From NCBI RefSeq assembly GCF_028688795.1, contig NZ_JAQTXM010000009.1:1-64000 (forward strand): 64,000 bases of DNA. The letters run 5' to 3'. This document shows positions 57,634 through 64,000 of this stretch, one piece after another (positions within the stretch are counted from its first letter, which is position 1; each line of letters opens with the position of its first letter). A model generated the notes under the pieces. It did not search any database and was not told the DNA's origin. It saw only the letters and a program-made list of their open reading frames with translations. The DNA comes from Rhodoferax sp. (GTDB lineage: Bacteria; Pseudomonadota; Gammaproteobacteria; Burkholderiales; Burkholderiaceae_C). A program made the position numbers and the translations under genes.

Positions 57634-58569
57634 TTACGACGTTTGTTGGATACCGGCCAACACCCAGCCGCTGTTGCCTTGGCGTGACTTCATCAGGTGC
57701 CAGATTTCATCAAACGCCTCGTCTGGTGCACCGCTGTCATCCCGAATGGCGCCGGTGAAGCGCACGCTGACCAGGTAGCGGTCGGCATCTTCGTCCACTT
57801 CTATCACCTGAGTGTTGAGGCTGACCACGTCGTTCTTTTGTGTGGTGGTGCCGCGCTCGGCCATTTCCAGCTTCAACTCGGCAAACATCTCAGGCGTGGT
57901 GAACTGGCGAATGTCGTCCAGGTTGCCCGCATCGTTGGCGGCTTGCAGACGAATGAAGTTGACCTTGGCGTTGCGCTCAAAACCTGCGGTGTCGAAGTCA
58001 GCGGGAATGCGGCTGATGTTGCCTACCCCGGCGCCAATGCTTGAACCAATACCTGACCCAACGGCACTGTGACCTGCTGCAGGCATGGCTACTTTGTACG
58101 CGGCGCTCTGCTGCTCAGACTGGCCTGTGTGGCCCGCCGCGCCGGCGCTTGCATGCGCATATTGCAAGCCCCCTGGCCCTGACGCGTTGGACAGCTTGGC
58201 TGCCGCGCGTTTGCGCATGAAGAAGCCAACGGCCACCATGACCGCAGCGGCCATCAAACCAAACATCAGCATGCTGGCCAGTTCTTCACCAAAGCCCAGG
58301 TGGGATGCAAGTGCCGCCAAGCCAAGACCTGCCGCAAGCCCGGCCACCGGCCCCATCCATGAACGAGAAGGTGCAGCTGCCGCGCCTGCTGCAGGTGTAC
58401 CGGCAGCTGCAGCCGACTGGGTGGGCGCGCCGGGAGCTTTGTCAGTGGCCTGGCGTTGAGTGCCCATGGACTTGCCCGAGCCCATGCGCTTGGCTGCCTC
58501 CGCATCCATGGCCACGGTGGAAAGGCCCAGTGTGAACACCACGGCCAGCATTGCAAGTAATCGTTTCAT
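57634..58569 (-). CDS. Tim44-domain protein with membrane segments
   Basis: The 311-residue protein has a signal peptide or helix (MKRLLAMLAVVFTLGLSTVA), an Ala/Pro-rich low-complexity stretch, two further hydrophobic segments (about 70-115) and a C-terminal Tim44-like domain (about 190-308; RNAKVNFIRLQAANDAGNLD, then FTTPEMFAEL). Bacterial Tim44-like proteins are membrane-linked and of unclear function. It is the only gene in its unit and is convergent with yjjJ. Confidence 0.88.
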   Translation of the reverse strand: MKRLLAMLAVVFTLGLSTVAMDAEAAKRMGSGKSMGTQRQATDKAPGAPTQSAAAAGTPAAGAAAAPSRSWMGPVAGLAAGLGLAALASHLGFGEELASMLMFGLMAAAVMVAVGFFMRKRAAAKLSNASGPGGLQYAHASAGAAGHTGQSEQQSAAYKVAMPAAGHSAVGSGIGSSIGAGVGNISRIPADFDTAGFERNAKVNFIRLQAANDAGNLDDIRQFTTPEMFAELKLEMAERGTTTQKNDVVSLNTQVIEVDEDADRYLVSVRFTGAIRDDSGAPDEAFDEIWHLMKSRQGNSGWVLAGIQQTS

Positions 58570-58702
58570 GTGAATCTCCTGTAGAAATGAAAGAACGGGG
58601 CAAAGATTAGCGCACCAAACACCAATAAAAAAGCAGCATTTAACAGACAGAAACTTCGTAAAAACAAGAAGGTTACGAGGAATTTCAACGCTTGCGCACC
58701 GT

Positions 58703-59123
58703 CATGATTGTGGTGGGTGGCTGGCTGCTGGCAAAGAGCCTGACCTGAACGACAACCCCGCCCTGAAACTACTGCGCCGTGTGCTGCCGGTGAACAAATA
58801 CTGCGATGGCGAGAAATTCTGGACCGTAGAAAACGGCAAAAGAACCGCCACGCCATCGCTCATGGTGATCTGCCTGATTGCGCTCACCGATGTGATTTTT
58901 GCAGTGGACTCCATTCCCACCATTTTTGCTGGCTGCCGTGGCCAACAAGTTTCATTTGCTCAACGACGGGTTGGCGATGATTCTGGTGTTCATTGGCGGC
59001 AAGATGGTGTTGATTGATGTGTACAAAATCCCGCTGCTGTTTTCGCTGGGGGCTGTGGTGGGCATCTTGGCCCTGACCACGCTGCTGGACCTGCGCACCG
59101 CCCAGGTCGAACCGAAGGGGTAA
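58703..59123 (+). pseudogene. Remnant of a TerC/Alx-type membrane protein gene
   Basis: Translation from about 58703 gives GKEPDLNDNPALKLL, PVNKYCDGEKFWTVENGK and ICLIALTDVIFAVDSIP. The frame then breaks after IPTIF, and another frame continues LLAAVANKFHLLNDGLAMIL and YKIPLLFSLGAVVGILALTT. These are the C-terminal half of TerC/Alx proteins, minus about 25 residues of a membrane helix at the break. The whole N-terminal half is missing too. A deletion plus truncation makes a functional product impossible. Confidence 0.85.
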
Positions 59124-59155
59124 ACCAAAAGGCAGCGTGGCGACATAAAAAACAA

Positions 59156-59201
59156 TCAAATATGGCTATAGACCTTTTGTATAAATCGTGAGCAGCTATT
59201 G
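59156..59201 (-). repeat. Copy 15 of the dispersed repeat
   Basis: On the minus strand: CAATAGCTGCTCACGATTTA then TACAAAAGGTCTATAGCC and ATATTTG. It lies between the terC remnant and the end of the nhaR-like gene. Confidence 0.75.
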
Positions 59202-59213
59202 ATAAAGTAGCAA

Positions 59214-60098
59214 CTACAGCGCGGGCTGTAGCAAGCGCTGCACCAAAGGGTGGCTCACTTTCTTTTCAGCGCCGATGGCAAAAAAGTGTTCGGTGACACC
59301 CTCGCATGGGCCAATGCGCTGCACTGCGTAATGGGCAAGCAGGTCTTCATGCGCCCACTCAGCCGCTGGAAACACGCCCATACCGCTGGCGCCAAAGGTC
59401 ATGAGCAAGGCGTTGTCCTCAAATTCGCCCACCACCCGCGGGCGGATCGCGCGTTGTTCAAACCAGTGGTCCAGTCGGGCCCGCACGGCGGTGTGTGCGG
59501 TGGGCAACAGCAGGGGCACATCGGCCAGGCTTTCTGGAAAATTTTTGCGGGCGGCCTCCACCACAGCGGCTGTGCCATACCAGGCAATGGCGGACGACCC
59601 CAGTGCATGGCTGTAGAGCTTGATGTTGGGGTTGAGCGGCGCAGGGCGGTCTGACAGCACCACGTCGAGCCGGTGCAAGGCCAGGTCGCCCAGCAAATCG
59701 TCAAACTCACCCTCTTGGCACAACAAGCGCAAATTCGGCTCAGGGATCACCGGTTGCAACAGGCGGCGCACCACCAGCTTGGGCAAGCCGTCACAAATGC
59801 CCACAGCCAGGCGAATGGCGGGTGTGCTCGCCGCATCACGCACCCGTGCTGGCAAGTTTTCACCTAACTGAAAAATCTGCTCTGCCTGCTGCATGGCGGC
59901 TTGTCCCGCATCGGTGAGCACCAGCCCACGCCCGGCAGGTTTCAGCAGCGCAAAGCCCAGCGAGCGCTCCAGTTCCCGCACTTGCGCGCTCACGGTTTGC
60001 ACCGCCATGTCGAGCTTTTCTGCCGCCCGAGAGATGCCGCCTTCTTTGGCCACAACCCAAAAGTAATACAGGTGTTTGTAATTGAAAGGCGTGCTCAT
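59214..60098 (-). CDS. nhaR: LysR-type regulator of the NhaR subgroup
   Basis: The 294-residue protein begins MSTPFNYKHLYYFWVVAKEG, the distinctive start of NhaR, followed by a LysR winged helix (ISRAAEKLDMAVQTVSAQVR) and a periplasmic-binding-like effector domain. NhaR activates the Na+/H+ antiporter gene nhaA in response to sodium. No antiporter gene lies nearby here, but a Na+/H+-type ATPase is in the same window. The ATG at 60098 is chosen because the frame upstream is out of family. It is divergent from the Zn-ribbon gene. Confidence 0.88.
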   Translation of the reverse strand: MSTPFNYKHLYYFWVVAKEGGISRAAEKLDMAVQTVSAQVRELERSLGFALLKPAGRGLVLTDAGQAAMQQAEQIFQLGENLPARVRDAASTPAIRLAVGICDGLPKLVVRRLLQPVIPEPNLRLLCQEGEFDDLLGDLALHRLDVVLSDRPAPLNPNIKLYSHALGSSAIAWYGTAAVVEAARKNFPESLADVPLLLPTAHTAVRARLDHWFEQRAIRPRVVGEFEDNALLMTFGASGMGVFPAAEWAHEDLLAHYAVQRIGPCEGVTEHFFAIGAEKKVSHPLVQRLLQPAL

Positions 60099-60196
60099 GG
60101 TCAGGTTTTTAGAGAGTTTAAATAAGAAATTATCTGCTTTTTTAGAATTGATTTTCATCCTATCGTCAGGCTTTCTTTCACTTACCGGAGAAACAC

Positions 60197-60475
60197 ATGA
60201 AATGCCCAGCCTGCCCTGATGCGACCCTGGTGATGTCTGACCGCCAAGGCGTTGAGATTGACTATTGCCCCACCTGCCGAGGCATCTGGCTGGATCGGGG
60301 TGAACTTGACAAGCTGCTAGACCGTGCCGCTGTGGCAATTGCCCCGGCAGCACCGGCTAGCGTGCCAGTGGCACGCAATCGGTCACAACCTGATTTTGAA
60401 GACTCTGACTACCACGACGGGCGACGCTACCCACAGGGTCGCAAAAAGTCGTGGTTGAGTGAGATTTTTGATTGA
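60197..60475 (+). CDS. Small TFIIB-type zinc-ribbon protein
   Basis: The 92-residue protein has the zf-TFIIB motif MKCPACPDATLVMSDRQGVE, DYCPTCRGIWLDRGELDKLL: two CxxC pairs and the conserved GIWLDxGE. The C-terminal half is basic and disordered. Function unknown. A good GGAGAA site precedes the ATG. It is divergent from nhaR and 95 bases upstream of a TerB-like gene. Confidence 0.88.
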   Translation: MKCPACPDATLVMSDRQGVEIDYCPTCRGIWLDRGELDKLLDRAAVAIAPAAPASVPVARNRSQPDFEDSDYHDGRRYPQGRKKSWLSEIFD

Positions 60476-60570
60476 AACCGCGCCCCCAACGCGCCTCTGG
60501 CCTGCATGCCATACCACTGCATTTGAGGCCTCTTTTTTTCGCAATACCCCTAGACACAAGGACCAGCATC

Positions 60571-60993
60571 ATGCGCAAATACCCTAAAAACAGCCCGCAG
60601 GCCGCCGCCCGAATCATCGCCTTGACCCTGGTCGCCGATGGCGACGTGGGCCAGGCCGAGTTGGCCTTGCTGGATGAACTTGCGGTGCACCAGCAGCTTG
60701 GCCTGACGCGTGATGCCTTGCACGCGGTGATTGACACATTTTGCGAGGACGTCTTAACCAGCAAGCCCGTTGCGCTTGCTGATGCCGGCCCGGTCGATGA
60801 GTATGTGATGGAGGAATTGATGGGCGAAATTGACGACCCCGCGCTGCGCCGCAAAGTGCTGGACCTGTGTGTCAAGCTGGCCGAGGTTGACGACCATGTG
60901 GCCGAGGGCGAATCCATTGTGCTGATCGCCGCAGTGGCGCACTGGAGCCTGCACCACCAGATGCTGAGCCCGGTTGACGCTGAGCCGATTTGA
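60571..60993 (+). CDS. TerB-like tellurite-resistance domain protein
   Basis: The 140-residue all-helical protein shows the TerB-type pattern: ALTLVADGDVGQAELALLDE, then KLAEVDDHVAEGESIVLIAA, an acidic repeat that binds metal ions. It may be linked in function with the vanished terC gene 1.5 kb upstream, though this is only context. The ATG at 60571 is preceded by AAGGACC. Confidence 0.75.
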   Translation: MRKYPKNSPQAAARIIALTLVADGDVGQAELALLDELAVHQQLGLTRDALHAVIDTFCEDVLTSKPVALADAGPVDEYVMEELMGEIDDPALRRKVLDLCVKLAEVDDHVAEGESIVLIAAVAHWSLHHQMLSPVDAEPI

Positions 60994-61094
60994 TGCCGAG
61001 GTTTCACCGCAACTCGGGTGGCCGTGCCCGCTGCCCGGTGCAGGATATTCTGGTGCTATCCGAATCCCAGGCAAGCCCGACCGCAGCGGCGAAC

Positions 61095-61979
61095 TTAACC
61101 CGTAGCAGCCGTTGCCATGCGCAGCCGGCGCGCCGCGTCCTCTTCCCTTGCATCGTCAATTTCGCGCAGCACGGCCTGCATGTCGACACTGGCCTGGGAG
61201 CGCTCAAAGTGGCCGGTCAGCACCGACTCATTGCTTAATAAACCAGCTTGGTAAAGGCTCCACATCTCCGGCCCAAACTGGGTGGCCAGCAGCGCGGGGG
61301 CAAACTGTCCAAAGAAGTCACACAGGTTGGCCACGTCACGCAGCAACATGCGCTGGGCGTGGTTGTTGCCCGCCGCATCCACCGCCTGCGGCAGGTCAAT
61401 GATCACGGGTTCGTCCACACCATCACCGCCATCTGCCAAGGCCGTGTGCGCCAGCAGGATGTTGAACTCGGACAAGTCGCCATGCACCACCCCGGCGCAA
61501 AGCATGCGCACCACCTCTTTGATCAGCGTGGCGTGGTGTTGTAGCGCCTGCTCAGGGGTGAAGGCCACGTCGTTCAGGCGTGGGGCGGCATCGCCGTTGG
61601 CATCGGTCACCAGTTCCATCAGCAGCACACCGTCGCAAAAGTTGTACGGTTTGGGTACCCGCACACCGGCGGCAGCCAGGCGGTAGAGCGCGTCGACCTC
61701 GGCGCTTTGCCAAGCGGCCTCTTGCTCTTGCCGGCCAAACTTACTGCCTTTGGCCATGGCGCGGGCCGAGCGTGAATTCTTGACCTTGCGGTTTTCGGTG
61801 TAGTCCACAGCCTGGCGAAAGCTGCGGTGCGTGGCCTCTTTGTAAATCTTTGCGCAGCGGGTGTCGTCGCCACAGCGCACCACAAACACCATGGCCTCTT
61901 TGCCGCTCATCAGCTGGCGCACCACGGTGTCAATCAGACCCTCTTCAATGAGGGATTGCAGTCTGGGAGGTGCTTTCAT
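61095..61979 (-). CDS. RIO-type serine protein kinase
   Basis: The 294-residue kinase has the RIO1 layout. The ATP-binding part SGKEAMVFVVRCGDDTRCAK with KIYKE is followed by the RIO flexible loop (SFRQAVDYTENRKVKNSRSA), the catalytic loop VVHGDLSEFNILL and the metal-binding IIDLPQAVD. Bacterial members, such as the Pseudomonas PA4780 type, autophosphorylate; targets are unknown. The ATG at 61979 gives the family start MKAPPRLQSL. Confidence 0.93.
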   Translation of the reverse strand: MKAPPRLQSLIEEGLIDTVVRQLMSGKEAMVFVVRCGDDTRCAKIYKEATHRSFRQAVDYTENRKVKNSRSARAMAKGSKFGRQEQEAAWQSAEVDALYRLAAAGVRVPKPYNFCDGVLLMELVTDANGDAAPRLNDVAFTPEQALQHHATLIKEVVRMLCAGVVHGDLSEFNILLAHTALADGGDGVDEPVIIDLPQAVDAAGNNHAQRMLLRDVANLCDFFGQFAPALLATQFGPEMWSLYQAGLLSNESVLTGHFERSQASVDMQAVLREIDDAREEDAARRLRMATAATG

Positions 61980-62153
61980 TCGGGCTTTGTTTCGGTGATG
62001 TTGAAGCCGGATTGTCGCGCCCCGGGCATTCCACGCTGCAGGCAAGGCCTTGCCTCTAGACTCTGCACCTTACTTGTTCGCTGCCCACAGCCTTTTACCT
62101 TTCATCCTTAAGCTGCCCGCGTGCAGGAACCATCCCATGAGCTTTTTCAAACC

Positions 62154-63047
62154 ATGAACCCAGGTGTGCTTTACGCCGCGCTGGCTTACACCGCCTGGGG
62201 CTTGTTCCCGGCATTTTTCAAACAGCTCAGCCATGTCAATGCGTTTGAGGTGGTGATGCACCGCATGGTGTGGTCGCTGGTGTTTTTGATAGGGGTGCTG
62301 GCCGTGCTCAGGCGCTGGGCCTGGCTGCGCGACGTGGCGCGCCAGCCCAAGGTGCTGGCGGCGTTTGCCTTGTCAGCCCTGCTGCTCTCAGTCAACTGGT
62401 CGGTGTATGTGTGGGCGGTGCAAAACGCCCATGTGGTGGATGCCAGTCTGGGCTACTTCATCTTGCCGCTGGTGAATGTGGCGTTTGGTTTTGCCTTTTT
62501 GCATGAGCGCCCGCGCCCGGTCCAGTGGCTGGCGGTGGCAGTGGCCGCATCTGGCGTGGTGTGGCTCACGCTGCAGGCTGGGCGGCTGCCTTGGGTGGCG
62601 CTGGTGCTGGCAGCCACGTTTGGCGTTTATGGCCTGCTGCGCAAGGTGGCTGCGCTGGGCGCATTGGAAGGCCTGACGCTGGAAACCCTGCTACTTGCCC
62701 CTTTTGCCTTGGGGCTGCTGGTGTGGTGGGCCTGGCATGGGCAAGGTGCGCTGGTGCAGGGGTTTGGGTCGGGCAATGCGCCTACTATGGGCTGGTTGTT
62801 GCTGGCCGGGCCGCTGACGGCCATTCCTTTGCTGCTGTTTGCCGCTGGCGCACGCCGCATTCCCATGGCTACGCTGGGCATTCTGCAATACATCTCGCCC
62901 AGCCTGCAGATGGCTTTGGGCGTGTGGCTGTATGGCGAAGCCTTTGACCCCGCGCGTGCCATCGGCTTTTACCTGATCTGGCTGGCTTTGGTGGTTTATA
63001 GCCTGGACAGCTTGTGGAACGGGCGCAAGCAGCTATCAAAAAAATAG
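62154..63047 (+). CDS. rarD: RarD-type EamA/DMT transporter
   Basis: A protein of about 297 residues with ten membrane helices. NPGVLYAALAYTAWGLFPAF, then VVMHRMVWSLVFL and SVNWSVYVWAVQNAHVVDAS, are the RarD signature. The family exports unidentified metabolites and is annotated as chloramphenicol-sensitivity protein. The ATG at 62154 is chosen; GTG 62121 would add 11 residues. The final codons and the stop are part of a half-copy of the dispersed repeat. The AlkD-like gene follows after 14 bases. Confidence 0.92.
   Translation: MNPGVLYAALAYTAWGLFPAFFKQLSHVNAFEVVMHRMVWSLVFLIGVLAVLRRWAWLRDVARQPKVLAAFALSALLLSVNWSVYVWAVQNAHVVDASLGYFILPLVNVAFGFAFLHERPRPVQWLAVAVAASGVVWLTLQAGRLPWVALVLAATFGVYGLLRKVAALGALEGLTLETLLLAPFALGLLVWWAWHGQGALVQGFGSGNAPTMGWLLLAGPLTAIPLLLFAAGARRIPMATLGILQYISPSLQMALGVWLYGEAFDPARAIGFYLIWLALVVYSLDSLWNGRKQLSKK
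63023..63045 (-). repeat. Half copy (16) of the dispersed repeat at the rarD 3' end
   Basis: On the minus strand: TTTTTTTGATAGCTGCTTGC then GC: the left half of the consensus including the flanking T-run. The right half is missing. It encodes RKQLSKK and reaches the stop codon of rarD. Confidence 0.65.
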
Positions 63048-63061
63048 TTAATCAAACACCT

Positions 63062-64000
63062 ATGGCAGAACCCCTGAAAAACCAATACGGCGCCGACGTG
63101 CCGCACGCCATTGCCGCCATGATCACGGCGGTGCATCCGGCGTTTAACAGCGCGCGCTTTGTGAGCGAGGCGCTGGACGGTTATGACGTGCTGGAACTGA
63201 TGCCGCGTGGCAAAAAAATTGCCCAGGCCTTGCGTCAACATTTGCCAGACGATTACGCGCAGGCCGTGGCTATTCTGCTGGATTCGCTGGACCAGCCGCA
63301 TGGCCGTGACCCCCGCCTGAGCCTGGGCGCGTTTTTGTACATGCCGCACACCATGTATGTGGCGCAGTACGGTCTGGCGCATTTTGAGGTGTCGATGCGG
63401 GCGCAACATGCCTTGACGCAACGCTTCACCGCCGAGTTCAGCATTCGCCCCTTTCTAGAGCAGCACACCGAGGCCACCCTGCGTCAACTCAAGGTCTGGG
63501 CCACTGACCCGAGCCCGCATGTGCGGCGGCTGGTGTCTGAGGGCACACGCCCCCGGCTGCCCTGGGCACCGCGCCTGCGCCAGTTTCAGGCCGACCCGGC
63601 CCCGGTGCTGGCGCTGCTGGAATTGCTCAAGGACGACCCCGAGCTGTACGTGCGCCGCTCCGTGGCCAACAACCTGAACGACATCGGCAAGGACCATCCC
63701 GAGGTGCTGGCCAGTACGGCCCAAGCCTGGCTGAAAGACGCCAGCGCCGACCGCGCCTGGATCGTCGGGCACGCCCTGCGGTTCGCCGTCAAGCGGGGTA
63801 ACCGCAGCGCGCTCCAGGTGCTGGGTTTTGGCAAAACGGCGCAGGTGGCTGTCGGTGGTGTCCAGATCAGCCCCGCCACGCCGGAAATGGGAGGCGCGGT
63901 GCATATTGCGTTTGAGCTGACCAACACCCAGGCGCACACGCAAAACCTGCTGGTGGACCTGGCCGTGTATTACGTTAAAGCCAATGGCCAGTCCAACGCC
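63062..64000 (+). CDS. AlkD-like DNA alkylation repair protein (cut by the window end)
   Basis: The frame is open from ATG 63062 to the last base, 313 codons. The product is a HEAT-repeat protein related to AlkC/AlkD DNA glycosylases (IAQALRQHLPDDYAQAVAIL; ATDPSPHVRRLVSEGTRPRL and PWAP; DDPELYVRRSVANNLNDIGK). SEGTRPRLPWAPRL followed by RRSVANNLNDI is typical of the AlkC-type branch, which removes N3-alkylated purines. The C-terminal end lies outside the window. It is 14 bases after rarD. Confidence 0.88.
   Translation, partial: MAEPLKNQYGADVPHAIAAMITAVHPAFNSARFVSEALDGYDVLELMPRGKKIAQALRQHLPDDYAQAVAILLDSLDQPHGRDPRLSLGAFLYMPHTMYVAQYGLAHFEVSMRAQHALTQRFTAEFSIRPFLEQHTEATLRQLKVWATDPSPHVRRLVSEGTRPRLPWAPRLRQFQADPAPVLALLELLKDDPELYVRRSVANNLNDIGKDHPEVLASTAQAWLKDASADRAWIVGHALRFAVKRGNRSALQVLGFGKTAQVAVGGVQISPATPEMGGAVHIAFELTNTQAHTQNLLVDLAVYYVKANGQSNA

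Overview
The window looks like a chromosomal stretch of a betaproteobacterium of the family Comamonadaceae, closest in style to Rhodoferax or Polaromonas. The reasons are the GC-rich codon use, the protein families present (HiPIP, tal-pgi, groESL under CIRCE, GreB with an acidic N-terminus, MurU next to PepP) and a scattered ~45 bp repeat of a kind I associate with that family. A DUF3494 ice-binding lipoprotein suggests cold or icy habitats. I saw no rRNA, tRNA, CRISPR array, prophage or transposase gene.

Region by region. 0.2-2.8 kb: an Mla-like lipid transport set (permease, MCE protein, lipoprotein) without its ATPase, behind a LexA-type box. 2.8-5.1 kb: Bcr/CflA efflux pump, CopD-like membrane protein and a HiPIP with a lipobox. 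5.2-8.9 kb: a possible primase-fold protein of unknown role, then an Acg-type flavoprotein, a DUF6544 protein and a CPBP protease. 8.9-11.3 kb: groES-groEL with sigma-32-like and CIRCE signals. 11.4-15.5 kb: a beta-barrel protein, an alpha/beta hydrolase, a strong imperfect inverted repeat and the tal-pgi operon. 15.8-21.6 kb: a tripartite RND efflux operon. 21.7-24.4 kb: a degraded patch with a frameshifted PEP-CTERM gene, a nonsense-mutated RES toxin gene and the ice-binding lipoprotein. 24.6-27.7 kb: IclR regulator, PepP, MurU.

27.8-48.4 kb is the most interesting part. A SPFH-SHOCT protein, a DUF4178 protein and a DUF350 protein are followed, after an interruption, by a membrane-fused spermidine synthase-like protein, a Tat-type FAD amine-oxidase-like protein and an S-adenosylmethionine decarboxylase. 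I recall these families clustering together in other proteobacteria as a polyamine/membrane system. Here the set is split by a complete N-type ATPase operon (DUF1840-atpD-C-Q-R-B-E-F-A-G), a DUF2254 protein, a diguanylate cyclase, GreB, a LuxR regulator and a cytochrome b561.

48.4-64 kb: an old-yellow-enzyme flavoprotein, tkt-gap, a RoxA-type ribosomal oxygenase, a TDT-family channel behind a CsoR/CstR-like operator, a glutathione transferase, a YjjJ-type HipA kinase, a Tim44-domain protein, a wrecked terC gene, an NhaR-like regulator, small Zn-ribbon and TerB-like proteins, a RIO kinase, RarD and the start of an AlkD-like repair protein.

Overlaying everything are about 16 copies of one short AT-rich repeat, in both orientations. 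Several lie in frame inside genes and others supply the last codons or the stop codon of a gene.
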